Counted from the stretch's first letter, positions 17,102 through 27,272 are shown. The stretch: DNA of 64,000 nucleotides from Reichenbachiella sp. (GCF_033344935.1 NZ_JAWPMM010000001.1:2776001-2840000); one strand, 5' to 3'. Numbers and translations: made by a program. Notes: a model not told the origin generated them from the sequence alone.

Positions 17102-19132
17102 TTATTTAATCTTTAAAATTTTCTGTTTATACAAAGGCTTACCATTGGGATCACTTAAGTGAAGAACATATGTACCCGCATTTAGACCAGAAAGATCCAG
17201 TTGGTTATTTTGAGCTTTGATGTATAGCTGTTCTCCACTTAGGTTATAAAATTTTAACTGAAGGCCATCAGCTTCAGGAATGGTTAACACTTGGTGAACT
17301 GGATTGGGATAGGCCATCACTTTCTTTTGATGTGCATCAACGTCCAAAATCGATGTTGTAATAGTCAATTCACCATCAACAAGTATCAACTCATAGTTTT
17401 TTGACTGACCGCCAGAGATGTTAATAGTATATGTTCCTACAGGACTTTCTGCGGATGCTGTAGTACTCAATTCGGGTGCTTCTAGTAAATCGGTGACATC
17501 ATCACCATTTACAAATCCACCATAGGAGATGCCAAGCTCAGGTATGGCATCTCCAAAAATGATGGACTCATTGTTTGCTGTTGCAGTTAAAATTGCCTTT
17601 TTCACTAAAAACATCCACTCCGCATAGCTCGGGTTATAAGTTTCGTTTCCGGCATGATAGGCACGTACAACTACTTCTCCTGTACCATGGATACTAATGG
17701 ATTTGTTTTCTAAAGTGACCGGACCACTTATAACATTAAATTTCACTTCCTGTGCTGCGCTTGACTCAGCCGACAAGTCGAACTTAGCGTCTCCGTATGT
17801 TTTTTCTCCAATGGTTTCGAATAATATGGTATGAGCAGTTCGGATCTCATTGGTGTAAAGTTCCGTCAGATTATAATACCGATCTCCTACTTTCTGTACT
17901 CCTCCAACTAATACATCCAAATCGAAATCATCATCATAATCACCCCAAATTGCATATCCGAGCGTGCCTGGTAATGGCATGTGCATGTCACTGAAAACAC
18001 CTTCTTCGTTTCGTAATACTTTAGTAATAAACGTGCCAGTATGCTGCTTGCCTGATACTAGCAAATCTGGATATCCGTCGGTATCGTAATCTTCCCAGTC
18101 CAAAAAACCCCAGGCACACTTAGTGTCTGGGGAGTTATTTCCAAAATCAAAGCCGATATCTGTAAATATGCCGTCGTTGTTATTAAAAACGGTAGTAAAA
18201 TCTTCGTCCTGATAGTTGATCCCCATCATCGCTAGATCGAGATCGCCATCTACATCGTAATCTGCCCATTTCACGTGTCCACTAAATACCCCAGGAATGA
18301 ATAGGTCTACCGCAGTAAAGGAACCTTCATTGTTGCTCAATACAACAGACTTCCATTGTAGAGGATCTTTATTGACCTCACCTGTTACGGACACAAACAG
18401 GTCGTTGTCCCCGTCATTGTCGTAGTCTCCCCAATCGATGGATGCACCAGTCCATTTTCGTACGAAAAGATTTGGCACATCAATAGAAGTGAAAGTGCCA
18501 TCATCGTTGTTATATATATCTAGGATATCTGTGCCATCCGCAGCCACATCGGTAGGTGTCCCTACTACGGCAAGATCAAGATCGCCATCGCCATCATAGT
18601 CATTCCACTGCGCCCATCCAGCCACACCTGTTAGGTTGGCCTCTTGATTAACAAATACACCATTATCATTTCGATATACGTATGCAATATTGATATCCTG
18701 CTGGTCTGGGAATACACCGACAGATGTACTCCCGGTGATCACCAAATCCAAATCCAGATCCCCATCAAAGTCTCCCCACATAGCATTACCATAACCCGAA
18801 ATACCTTGCAGTTCAGCTTCTATATCTTCTAGAGTGCCGTTGTTGTTTCTGTAGATTTTAGCAAACTTTCCGCCATGAGATCCCACTACTGCTAGGTCCA
18901 AATCTCCATCATTGTCAAAGTCCCCCCAATCCGCTTTAGTACCAGCCATATCTTGAATGACTGTAGAAGCCTCATCATTTTTAGTGAACTGTGCATAACT
19001 CCTATTTGAGTCAAAGCCTAAAAAAATAATAAGCCACGTGATGGCAATTACATAAAAATCTGGATTCGGAGGGTTTTGAAAAGATCTCATAGCTACTTCA
19101 ATTGTTTTGATTGAAATCCAATAGTAGTTCAA
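17102..19132 (-). CDS. T9SS-exported FG-GAP/VCBS-repeat protein with MBG domain
   Basis: 676 residues (662 if the ATG at 19090 is used). A membrane-spanning signal segment near residues 27-47 ends ...NRSYAQ. Seven or more FG-GAP/VCBS-like repeats follow, each with a calcium-loop motif such as WGDFDNDGDLDLAVVG, WNDYDGDGDLDLAVVG or WADYDVDGDLDLAMMG. An MBG-type Ig-like domain (about 505-590: ATANNESIIFGDAIPEL, SKNYELILVDGELTIT) precedes the T9SS type-A sorting domain (MAYPNPVHQVLTI... to the end). It should be secreted and anchored at the cell surface. Probable role: adhesion or carbohydrate binding. Confidence 0.9.
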   Translation of the reverse strand: MNYYWISIKTIEVAMRSFQNPPNPDFYVIAITWLIIFLGFDSNRSYAQFTKNDEASTVIQDMAGTKADWGDFDNDGDLDLAVVGSHGGKFAKIYRNNNGTLEDIEAELQGISGYGNAMWGDFDGDLDLDLVITGSTSVGVFPDQQDINIAYVYRNDNGVFVNQEANLTGVAGWAQWNDYDGDGDLDLAVVGTPTDVAADGTDILDIYNNDDGTFTSIDVPNLFVRKWTGASIDWGDYDNDGDNDLFVSVTGEVNKDPLQWKSVVLSNNEGSFTAVDLFIPGVFSGHVKWADYDVDGDLDLAMMGINYQDEDFTTVFNNNDGIFTDIGFDFGNNSPDTKCAWGFLDWEDYDTDGYPDLLVSGKQHTGTFITKVLRNEEGVFSDMHMPLPGTLGYAIWGDYDDDFDLDVLVGGVQKVGDRYYNLTELYTNEIRTAHTILFETIGEKTYGDAKFDLSAESSAAQEVKFNVISGPVTLENKSISIHGTGEVVVRAYHAGNETYNPSYAEWMFLVKKAILTATANNESIIFGDAIPELGISYGGFVNGDDVTDLLEAPELSTTASAESPVGTYTINISGGQSKNYELILVDGELTITTSILDVDAHQKKVMAYPNPVHQVLTIPEADGLQLKFYNLSGEQLYIKAQNNQLDLSGLNAGTYVLHLSDPNGKPLYKQKILKIK

Positions 19133-19258
19133 AGGCTAAAAAAAACTAGCTATTGACCTACTACATAGCTACTACATGGAAAATTTTAAAATCACGACCG
19201 TGCACCAAGGGGTTAATCGTTATATATTCGCTTAGTTTCATGCCAACGTCATCACCTA

Positions 19259-20965
19259 ATGAAAAAACATTTTTGTTTTTGCTTTCTCGCTCTGTGGCTG
19301 GCTAGCCACTTAGGTTATGCTTACGTTCAACCCATTCTCTTGACGGCATCTGATTTTTTATCCATGTCAAAACTACCGAAACATCAGGTGGGCCTATTGG
19401 TGGACACTACCGGCACGCTGAATGTAAATGAGGTAATCAACAATAACGGTTTTCTATACATCGATATGCCGACAACTTATTTACCTCATTACAATTATTG
19501 GTATCGCATAGATTTAACGAATACCAGCTCAGCTCCATTGTCCTTTCTTCTTTTCAGCAATGAATGGAAAATTGAATATTGGGAATTCACAGACGATGAA
19601 TTAATCTATCATAAAAAAAAAGGTGTATGGATTTCCAAAGTCCACGATGACTTTTATTCGGGTCAAAACAATGAGACAAAGATTAGAGTAGCACTTAGAT
19701 CAAATGAGACAAAACAGATTTACGTAAAAGTAGAAGGCAAAGTTTGGGACATGCCCTTTAAGGTAGCGGACAACTTTTTTATTCAGCGTGAAGATGTGTT
19801 TCGAGAGGTAGCTATCAACGACTTGTTAGCCATAGGCATTTTCGTCGGAATGGTGATTGTGTTACTGCTAACCAATTCATCTCTGGGGCTAATTTTCAAA
19901 GAAAAAAGCAACTTGTTCTACCTGTTTTTTGTGATATCACTGAGCCTATATCTCTGCGGCTATTTCAAATTTACCTGGTTTATTGCGCCTCAATTCAATT
20001 TTGATACAAGTATATTGTTTCCAGTCAACTGGATGCTATATGCGCTTTTTGCCAGCAATTATCTGGATTATCAATCAACAAACACAAAGTCTTGGTTGAT
20101 CGCTAAATTATTTATTGGCTATGCAGCTTTTATTTCACTTGGGATGATGATTCTTTTTTCGTTCTCTATTGAATTATACTATCATTTTTTGCCTCGAACC
20201 AATACGTCAATAGCTCTCGTATCCATTCCTTTTATGTTTACAGTTCTGCTATCAAGTCAAAGGAACAAATATTTTGTTATAGCGGGTTTGATGTTTGGCA
20301 TTCTAGGCGCAGTACTTACTAGTCTGTCGCTTCATTTCTCGTTCCTGACAGAATCCTATCACTATACCCTGGTAGGCTATGGGTTAGAATTAGGGTGTTT
20401 TCAATTGGGTTTAACTCGCAAAATGAATCAAAACAAAAAGAAAGCGGTGAAGGCCATTTTTGAACTTAGAGAAAGGGAAAAAGAGAAAGAACATCTGTTG
20501 GCCATTCAGGAATTGGAGAAGGAAAAATATGAGAGCGAAATGCAACTCAAGAACAACGAACTCTACAACCTGTCCATCATCACGGCCTCTAAGAAGGAAG
20601 TACTAGATAAAGTATATCATCATATGCAAACCCTTCCCAACCCAATAAGCAAAGAACTGCTATCTGAAATCAAATCTAAAATGCGACTGGAAGAAGATTG
20701 GAAAACGTTTAAGATTCGTTTTGAGAAAACCAATCCTAAATTTTTCAAAAAATTGCTCGAGCAAACTCCAGATCTTACCGAAAATGAATTAAGATTTGCC
20801 GCTCTACTTGTACTTAATCTGAGCACGGATCAAATATGCCAACTCTTACACCACTCCAAGCGAACTGTTCAAACTTCAAAGTATCGATTAAAAAAACGAT
20901 TACAGCTAACTTCAGATATTGACCTTTCTAGGTATTTGCATACATTAAATCATTTCATCGATTAA
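19259..20965 (+). CDS. 7TMR-DISM membrane regulator with LuxR-type HTH
   Basis: 568 residues. Signal peptide, then an extracellular beta domain (7TMR-DISM extracellular type; YWYRIDLTNTSSAPLSFLLFS), seven membrane helices (about 190-395), a coiled coil (about 400-445, many Glu/Lys) and a C-terminal helix-turn-helix region (LTENELRFAALLVLNLST, HSKRTVQTSKYRLKKRL). The HTH resembles those of LuxR-type regulators. It appears to join sensing and DNA binding in one membrane protein. It is divergent from the FG-GAP gene with 126 bp between them and may regulate it. Confidence 0.88.
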   Translation: MKKHFCFCFLALWLASHLGYAYVQPILLTASDFLSMSKLPKHQVGLLVDTTGTLNVNEVINNNGFLYIDMPTTYLPHYNYWYRIDLTNTSSAPLSFLLFSNEWKIEYWEFTDDELIYHKKKGVWISKVHDDFYSGQNNETKIRVALRSNETKQIYVKVEGKVWDMPFKVADNFFIQREDVFREVAINDLLAIGIFVGMVIVLLLTNSSLGLIFKEKSNLFYLFFVISLSLYLCGYFKFTWFIAPQFNFDTSILFPVNWMLYALFASNYLDYQSTNTKSWLIAKLFIGYAAFISLGMMILFSFSIELYYHFLPRTNTSIALVSIPFMFTVLLSSQRNKYFVIAGLMFGILGAVLTSLSLHFSFLTESYHYTLVGYGLELGCFQLGLTRKMNQNKKKAVKAIFELREREKEKEHLLAIQELEKEKYESEMQLKNNELYNLSIITASKKEVLDKVYHHMQTLPNPISKELLSEIKSKMRLEEDWKTFKIRFEKTNPKFFKKLLEQTPDLTENELRFAALLVLNLSTDQICQLLHHSKRTVQTSKYRLKKRLQLTSDIDLSRYLHTLNHFID

Positions 20966-21276
20966 TACAAATAATGTCCTAAACTATTAATGGTCCGCTT
21001 TCAGTTTGTTCAACTATTAAAATTAACTTGGCTTAATTGGTCTTTTTATTTGTTGCTCCTGATGTGGCTGATGTCTTGATCACTAAGTACCATGGGTAGC
21101 CTTACTTAAAAATCGGACAGTTTAAAAATGAACATTTTTGTAAATGTAATCCTTGACTCTTTTTAGGACATCGTATTAGTAGAAAATCAGCTAAAACTTA
21201 TTGCTGGACTAATTTGCAATAACAACACAGTGCTTTCTAGGTAACTTAGGATAAGGTTCTCAGAATCAAAATGAAT
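20966..21276. other. 311-bp intergenic region holding a receptor-gene relic
   Basis: Apart from the 49-bp relic at 21047-21095 no gene, RNA or clear terminator is seen. The region separates convergent genes. Confidence 0.5.
21047..21095 (+). pseudogene. Relic of a TonB-receptor signal-peptide sequence
   Basis: This 49-bp stretch matches 22197-22245, the signal-peptide codons of the TonB receptor gene 1.15 kb downstream, at 44 of 49 positions. The equivalent of a Trp codon is TGA, a stop, and the similarity ends after ATGG. It is not part of any open gene. Confidence 0.65.
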
Positions 21277-22032
21277 TTACCATTTGAGCTCAGCAAAGCT
21301 GTTTATGGTTTTATCTGGCCTCACACTAGATTGGGAAACAAACTGCACATTGTACTTCCCTGTTTTAACCAAATAGGCCTTTATACCAACGTTTTGCGCA
21401 CCGTAGATATCTCCATCGATATCATCACCGATCATCAGCACGGCTTCTTTAGGCAAACCAATACTTGTAAGCGCGGCATTGAAAAATGATTTACTGGGTT
21501 TGCCAATCACAGTAGCCATTTTACCAGTAGCATATTCCAAACCATCTATGAACATTCCAATGTCCAATTGCAGCGTCCCTTCGCTTTTCCAAAACTTTCC
21601 TTTATGCAAAGCGATCAATTCAGCCCCGTTCATTAAGTATTTAAAAATTCGATTCAATAATTCGTAACTCCATGTCGTACCGATGTCACCAATAACAACG
21701 GCCTCCGGTTTATTTTTATCAATTTCGAAAGATTCAAATTCAGATAAGATATTTTGATTAACAACCGGATAAATCCTGGAACATCCTTTATCCTTTAATA
21801 ATATTTGCGCAGCCAAGGGTGCTGTAATAATTTCATCCTGCTGGATAATGAAACCCAAGCGCGTCAACATTTGATAAATCTCAACTTTCTGTTTTGTGGT
21901 AGTGTTAGTTAATAGCCGGATACTGTAATTATTCCTGATCGCATTTAGTCTATCCACTGCACCTTTTAAAGCATGCTCGTTTTCTATTAAAACACCGTCT
22001 ACATCTATGAGTAGTCCTTTAATTGCCTTCAT
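21277..22032 (-). CDS. HAD-superfamily (NagD/LHPP-like) hydrolase
   Basis: About 251 residues from the preferred ATG at 22032 (MKAIKGLLIDVDGVL); a longer start at 22050 is possible. The HAD motifs are I: LLIDVDGVLIEN; II: LLTNTTT; Lys in VIGKPSKSFFNAAL; and III: VLMIGDDIDGDIYGAQNVG. The cap and order correspond to subclass IIA, like NagD and phospholysine phosphohistidine phosphatase. It likely dephosphorylates a small metabolite in the cytoplasm. It is divergent from the TonB receptor gene. Confidence 0.9.
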   Translation of the reverse strand: MKAIKGLLIDVDGVLIENEHALKGAVDRLNAIRNNYSIRLLTNTTTKQKVEIYQMLTRLGFIIQQDEIITAPLAAQILLKDKGCSRIYPVVNQNILSEFESFEIDKNKPEAVVIGDIGTTWSYELLNRIFKYLMNGAELIALHKGKFWKSEGTLQLDIGMFIDGLEYATGKMATVIGKPSKSFFNAALTSIGLPKEAVLMIGDDIDGDIYGAQNVGIKAYLVKTGKYNVQFVSQSSVRPDKTINSFAELKW

Positions 22033-22181
22033 TAGATGCGTAAAGTACAAAAAATGATTCTCAACTTCTGAATAATCCTCTTTCGAATATTCTTAAAAAG
22101 ATGTTCGCCTCGTGCGGATCGAACACACGCACTAGTATCTCCTCACACTTTTGCTTCATGATGTTTAAATCTTATATAATC

Positions 22182-24590
22182 ATGAAACGAAACAATTATT
22201 TGTGGCTACTGATGTGGCTGATGTCTTGGTCCCTAAATACCATGGCGCAAGAACAAAAAGTCACGCTTAGTGGATATCTCAAAGATGGTGACAATGGAGA
22301 AGATCTCATTGGTGCGACGGTCTATGTAAAGGAAATGGAAACCGGGGCTGTCTCTAATGTCTATGGTTTCTTTTCAGTTTCCTTGCCAAAGGGTGATTAT
22401 ACCCTCTTGGTCAATTATCTCGGTTATGAGCCAATCAACAGAGTAATAAGTCTACAAAAAGACGAAATGCTCACCGTGGAAATGAAACCATCAGCAGAAA
22501 AGCTGGAGGAAGTAGAAATAATAGCTGAAAATCCGGCCGCCGAAGTACAGAATCTGGAAATGGGTACACAGAAGTTGGAGGTGCAGACGATGAAACAACT
22601 CCCTACCCTATTTGGAGAAGTAGATGTATTAAAATCCCTCCAGCTCTTACCTGGTGTTACCAGCAGTGGGGAAACTTCCAGCGGGTTTAATGTAAGAGGT
22701 GGTTCATCGGATCAGAATTTGATGCTACTGGATGAATCTACCATATACAACAGCTCTCATTTGTTCGGCTTTATTTCGGTTTTCAATCCCGATGCTATCA
22801 AAGACGTAAAGCTCTACAAAGGAGGTATTCCTGCCAGCTATGGTGGTCGCTTGTCTTCGGTACTAGATGTAAGACAACGAGATGGCAATGCAAAAAACTG
22901 GAGTACCAGTGGTGGTCTAGGGCTCATGTCCAGTAGATTGACGATTGAAGGACCATTGGTTCCGGAGAAGGGTTCTATCCTACTTTCAGGAAGGCGATCT
23001 TATGCAGATGTATTCCTACCCGCAGTGTCCAGCGATGCGCCAACTGTATATTTCTACGATTTCAACTTAAAAGCCAACTATAATCTCAATGAAAAGAACA
23101 GACTGTTTGTTTCAGGATATTTCGGACGGGACAAATTTAAAGTGGCTAGTGTGGTAGATAATTCCTGGGGTAACATGGCATTTACGGCCAGATGGAATCA
23201 CCTCTTTGGTCCCAACCTCTTCTCCAACTTCACTGCGGTGTACAGCAACTATTATTACGGGTTAGAGTATTTGGGTAAAGGATCGGAATACAGTTGGGAT
23301 TCTAATATCAACAATTTCAATCTCAAATCAGACTTCACCTGGTTTATCAATAGTGACCACACCCTTGACTATGGTGTCAATATCAATCAATATAAGTTCC
23401 AACCGGGAGAGATCAGGCCCATTTCCGGCTCCAGTGTCACACCTAGAGACCTGGATGAAAAACAAGCTTGGGAGCCAGCAGCATATGTGAGCTTAGAACA
23501 AAAACTATCTGATCGCTTTTCGCTGAAATATGGACTTCGATTCTCTTCCTATTTTAGAGTGGGCAGTGAAACCATTCTGCAATATGAAAACAATCAACCG
23601 GTGGTCTACAACCCCGAAAATCAAACCTATGAAAATGGTGTAGTCGTTGGTGAGACTGCATACAGCAGCGGAGAAGTTATCTCAAGCGATTATGGATTAG
23701 AACCTAGGCTATCAGCCAAGTATGCCTTGAATGACAGAAACTCCATCAAGGCAAGCTACAACCGAATGCGCCAATACATTCATTTGATTTCAAATACGAA
23801 TTCACCCAATGCCCTGGATATTTGGACGCCTACTGGCCCCTATTTAGAACCCGAGATTGCCGACCAAGTCTCTCTTGGCTATTTCGGTGTGACACACAAC
23901 CAGCAGTACGAATTTTCCATAGAGACTTTTTACAAAGACATGCAAAACCTCCCTGACTTTGTAGATGGTGCTGATTTGAAGTTTAACAACAATCTGGAGA
24001 CTGAGTTGCTGACGGGAGAAGGTAGGTCTTATGGATTAGAAGTATTGATCAAAAAAAACGCCGGAAAATTTAACGGCTGGCTTTCTTATACCTGGTCACG
24101 TAGCGAGCGTGTAGTCAAGGGTTTGACGTCTTCAGACCCTGGTGTCAATAAAGGAGAATACTATCCTAGCCTATTTGACAAAACCCATGACCTGAACTTG
24201 GTTGGGATGTATGAGCTTTCTAGCAGAATTGTATTAGGCGCCAATTTCACGTTCAAAACAGGCATGCCGATCACCTACCCTGCCAGTCGATATGAGTATG
24301 GTGGACTAATCGCCGCTCAATACGAAGGAAGAAATCAAAACCGGATGCCAAATGTCCATCGCTTAGATCTTTCTGTTACCCTAAAACCAAAACCATCCAA
24401 GAGGAAATGGAAAGGCGAATGGGTTTTTAGCATTTACAATGTCTATAACCGAAAGAATGCTTACGACATCAACTTCGCTCAGTATAGCAATGAGAACTAT
24501 GCGAACTTCTTGTCCCGTAAAAACGAGACAACTGCTACCAAAAGCTACATAGGCATGTTTCCAAACATCACTTACAACTTCAAATTTTAA
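22182..24590 (+). CDS. TonB-dependent receptor with carboxypeptidase-like N-domain
   Basis: 802 residues from ATG 22182 (MKRNNYLWLLMWLM), chosen because it opens a good signal peptide ending NTMAQ; a frame reaches back to 22101. Domains: CarboxypepD_reg-like beta-sandwich (GYLKDGDNGEDLIGATVYVKE, about 30-110), plug (TLFGEVDVLKSLQLLPGV, SGFNVRGGSSDQNLMLLDE, about 140-250), and a 22-strand barrel to the C-terminal TYNFKF. It imports a ligand across the outer membrane using TonB energy. It is paired with a DUF4249 lipoprotein 30 bp downstream. Confidence 0.95.
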   Translation: MKRNNYLWLLMWLMSWSLNTMAQEQKVTLSGYLKDGDNGEDLIGATVYVKEMETGAVSNVYGFFSVSLPKGDYTLLVNYLGYEPINRVISLQKDEMLTVEMKPSAEKLEEVEIIAENPAAEVQNLEMGTQKLEVQTMKQLPTLFGEVDVLKSLQLLPGVTSSGETSSGFNVRGGSSDQNLMLLDESTIYNSSHLFGFISVFNPDAIKDVKLYKGGIPASYGGRLSSVLDVRQRDGNAKNWSTSGGLGLMSSRLTIEGPLVPEKGSILLSGRRSYADVFLPAVSSDAPTVYFYDFNLKANYNLNEKNRLFVSGYFGRDKFKVASVVDNSWGNMAFTARWNHLFGPNLFSNFTAVYSNYYYGLEYLGKGSEYSWDSNINNFNLKSDFTWFINSDHTLDYGVNINQYKFQPGEIRPISGSSVTPRDLDEKQAWEPAAYVSLEQKLSDRFSLKYGLRFSSYFRVGSETILQYENNQPVVYNPENQTYENGVVVGETAYSSGEVISSDYGLEPRLSAKYALNDRNSIKASYNRMRQYIHLISNTNSPNALDIWTPTGPYLEPEIADQVSLGYFGVTHNQQYEFSIETFYKDMQNLPDFVDGADLKFNNNLETELLTGEGRSYGLEVLIKKNAGKFNGWLSYTWSRSERVVKGLTSSDPGVNKGEYYPSLFDKTHDLNLVGMYELSSRIVLGANFTFKTGMPITYPASRYEYGGLIAAQYEGRNQNRMPNVHRLDLSVTLKPKPSKRKWKGEWVFSIYNVYNRKNAYDINFAQYSNENYANFLSRKNETTATKSYIGMFPNITYNFKF

Positions 24591-24620
24591 TCGGTAGATC
24601 AAGTAATAAACTATTGAATT

Positions 24621-25490
24621 ATGAAAAATAATATAATAAGAATCATAATTGGAATGGCCTGTGGACTATTCCTCTCTTGTACAGAAGAAATCACTTTGGA
24701 TATACCACTTGGTAAAGAGCGTCTCGTTATAGATGGAGGTATTGAGGTGAATAAAGAAACCAGTGAAACTATAGTAGAAGTAAAACTCTCAACAACCACG
24801 GCTTACTTTGACGACACAGCCAATCCAGCATTGACAGCAGATAGAGTGGCTATTTATGACGAAAGTGATCAGGAGTATCTCTTAACTGAGACTACAAAAG
24901 GCATTTATTCTAGTGATGATATCACAGCCCTAGTCGATGAGACCTACAGATTGGTGGTCAATTGGAATGGAGTCGCTTATGAAGCAGAATCTACGCTACA
25001 GGGCGTTCCCGCGCTTCAGGAAGTATATCAAATTTCACAAGAAGCTACTTTCTTCGATGATGCAGGAATCAAGCTAGCGCTTGACTTTCAGGATCCAGTT
25101 GATGAAGAGAACTATTATCATTTCGAACAATACCGCAATGATACGCTACTCCTCACTCCGTCGGGTGGCAATCAATTTCAGCTCGTAGTCAAAGACGAGT
25201 TCTTCAATGGTCAGTTCATCGAGGCCTATGTCCCTGGAGATGAATTTAGTTTTTTACCAGACGATATGGGGCGCATCAAAATGAGAAGTTTGGATCAAAA
25301 GGCTTTCGAATTTTACAAGCTCTTTTACGAAAAATCAGTGGATGAACCTTCTTTCATAGTTGGAGAAACACCTCCCGTAGCGATTAAGGGAAATGTGATC
25401 AACACTGCTGAGCCAGACAATTATGCTTTGGGTTATTTTTTAGCTACTCAGGTTTCTATCGGTGCGACAAAAATCACTTCTGCGGAATAG
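24621..25490 (+). CDS. DUF4249-family lipoprotein
   Basis: 289 residues. The N-terminus MKNNIIRIIIGMACGLFLSC is a lipoprotein signal with the lipobox ending at Cys20. The mature part opens with TEEITLDIPLGKERLVIDGGI, typical of DUF4249. These proteins regularly follow a TonB receptor of the type at 22182, as here, and are presumed surface or periplasmic partners. Exact function is unknown in the family. A hairpin at 25507-25540 probably ends the transcript. Confidence 0.88.
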   Translation: MKNNIIRIIIGMACGLFLSCTEEITLDIPLGKERLVIDGGIEVNKETSETIVEVKLSTTTAYFDDTANPALTADRVAIYDESDQEYLLTETTKGIYSSDDITALVDETYRLVVNWNGVAYEAESTLQGVPALQEVYQISQEATFFDDAGIKLALDFQDPVDEENYYHFEQYRNDTLLLTPSGGNQFQLVVKDEFFNGQFIEAYVPGDEFSFLPDDMGRIKMRSLDQKAFEFYKLFYEKSVDEPSFIVGETPPVAIKGNVINTAEPDNYALGYFLATQVSIGATKITSAE

Positions 25491-25506
25491 TTAAATCAGA
25501 AGAATA

Positions 25507-25540
25507 AGAGGCTGTAGATAATTACCTACGGTCTCTTTAA
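25507..25540 (+). terminator. Candidate terminator after the TonB/DUF4249 pair
   Basis: AGAGGCTGTAG (25507-25517) can pair with CTACGGTCTCT (25526-25536), eleven positions with G-U pairs, around an eight-base loop, followed by TTAAAT. The T-run is short, so strength is uncertain. Confidence 0.5.
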
Positions 25541-25551
25541 ATCTCTCATTT

Positions 25552-25998
25552 ATGAAAATAAAAAAATACTTGTATGATCTCCTCGACTTGCCAACTCATG
25601 AGCTGGAGGAGTTTGAGGTTGCCAAGGGTATCGGATATGAAGTATCTTATATTCAAAACACAAAGGTGGTTAAGGTTAAACTCATCGGTCAAATTGACAC
25701 CAAGCTGCTAAAACACCTACTTAGGCAAATCTTTAGTTTTGGCAAAAACAATAAAATAGCCTGTACCCTGCTGGATTTGAACCATCCTTTCGAATTAACC
25801 GGAAGGCTCATGCCATTGAGAAATATTGGGCAACGAAAGTCTGCCATTCGATTAGTGGTAGTATTGCTGCCAGATTGGTCCGAAAAGAAAAATCATATTC
25901 GATTTTTGAATCTTATGGGATACCAAACCGTTCGTTTCTTCTTTAGCTTTGCTGGCGCAATTAACTGGATCACAGCCCAAAACAATGATGGTCATTAA
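25552..25998 (+). CDS. Uncharacterised 148-residue cytoplasmic protein
   Basis: No signal peptide or membrane helix. The pattern of strand and helix (EVSYIQNTKVVKVKLIG, LLKHLLRQIFSFGKNN, KIACTLLDLNHPFEL, IRLVVVLLPDWSEKK) is compatible with a STAS-like fold of alternating beta strands and helices, but no sequence motif confirms it. It lies between the DUF4249 gene and a membrane AraC-type regulator, 46 bp before the latter, and could be in an operon with it. Confidence 0.65.
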   Translation: MKIKKYLYDLLDLPTHELEEFEVAKGIGYEVSYIQNTKVVKVKLIGQIDTKLLKHLLRQIFSFGKNNKIACTLLDLNHPFELTGRLMPLRNIGQRKSAIRLVVVLLPDWSEKKNHIRFLNLMGYQTVRFFFSFAGAINWITAQNNDGH

Positions 25999-26044
25999 GC
26001 TTTGTTTACAGAAGAACCAGAAGACGATTTTAATTTAGTTTAGC

Positions 26045-27169
26045 ATGGATTTCGTTGTTATCATACTTAACCTGGCTGCAATCCAAGGCTTATTGGTGAC
26101 TTTTTTTCTTTATCACAAACGAAAAAATCACAAGCCCAATTTGTTCATTGCAGGCCACACGTTAGTTACTTCAGTGGTACTTTTTTTATTCCAATTCAAG
26201 GATCAAGATGCTTTTCTTTCCAAGCAATTGATTCGTTATGCTACTTTTCTTCTGTTGTATGTTAGTGGTCCGCTGTTGTATTTGTACACGAGCTATTTGA
26301 CCGCAGAGAGGAGAACCATGGACAGATCGATTTTCACACATTTTCTGGCCATTCCTTTGGGCATACTCATTGAGTTCGTATTTCCCAACACCGTATTGTA
26401 TGCATTAGACTATGCAGATCAGCCCCCACCTATTGATGCGTTTGATCGATTGTATCTATTGGAAATTGTGCTGATTATTGTCACCATTGGATATATGCTT
26501 TTCAGCTTCAAAAAAGTATTGATGTTCGACCGTCGAGCGTTGGACCTTTTTTCAAATTTGGAATCTGCCAACTTAGATTGGCTCAGAAACTTATTGGCTA
26601 TTTTCAGCGGATTACTCCTGGTTCATTTGATAGATACCAGCTTCGATTATTTTCAATTGGACCTTCAATGGTCAGAACATATCATGACCTTAGGGTTTCC
26701 CATACTTATCTATATCATTAGTTATAAGGCGCTTACTCAGCCTGAAATTTTTAAAGAGCTGAGACAAGTCGAAAAACCTGAGGCCAAATCGTATAGAAAC
26801 TCAAGTCTAAAAGACAGTGTAGCTCAAGATCATATCCATCGACTACTTTCCTTCATGGAGGAAGATAAACCGTATTTGGACTCTAACTTGACCATTGAGG
26901 ATTTGGCCAAGTCATTGAGTATATCCCGGCATCATCTAACAGAAGTGATCAACAAACATTTGAACAAGAATTTCTACGAGTTTGTAAATGGCTTTCGTTT
27001 AAAAGAAGTCAGGCACTTACTCATTGACCCATCAAAATCACATATCACTATTGTTGGTATAGCTTTTGAAGCTGGATTTAGCTCAAAAACCAGCTTTAAT
27101 ACGTTGTTTAGAAAGGAAACCGGATTAACACCTTCTGCCTATCGAAAAACGGTTAGTACAGGTTCATAA
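26045..27169 (+). CDS. Membrane-anchored AraC-family regulator
   Basis: 374 residues. Seven membrane helices occupy about 1-230 (FVVIILNLAAIQGLLVTFFLYH, LLYVSGPLLYLYTSYL, IVLIIVTIGYMLFSF). A cytoplasmic AraC-type DNA-binding domain follows (about 265-374) with two HTHs: LTIEDLAKSLSISRHHLTEVIN and IVGIAFEAGFSSKTSFNTLF, then the signature GLTPSAYRK. Such proteins sense a signal in the membrane and regulate transcription directly. The target is unknown; the neighbouring transglycosylase and polysaccharide lyase genes are candidates. Confidence 0.92.
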   Translation: MDFVVIILNLAAIQGLLVTFFLYHKRKNHKPNLFIAGHTLVTSVVLFLFQFKDQDAFLSKQLIRYATFLLLYVSGPLLYLYTSYLTAERRTMDRSIFTHFLAIPLGILIEFVFPNTVLYALDYADQPPPIDAFDRLYLLEIVLIIVTIGYMLFSFKKVLMFDRRALDLFSNLESANLDWLRNLLAIFSGLLLVHLIDTSFDYFQLDLQWSEHIMTLGFPILIYIISYKALTQPEIFKELRQVEKPEAKSYRNSSLKDSVAQDHIHRLLSFMEEDKPYLDSNLTIEDLAKSLSISRHHLTEVINKHLNKNFYEFVNGFRLKEVRHLLIDPSKSHITIVGIAFEAGFSSKTSFNTLFRKETGLTPSAYRKTVSTGS

Positions 27170-27272
27170 AATGTAATCTTTCGAGTAGTATTTCGTCATA
27201 AGACGTGTGCCTATTCAAAATGAATTTATCTTCGTTCCAAAATGAAATCAAGTATTTAGATTCCTAGTATTC

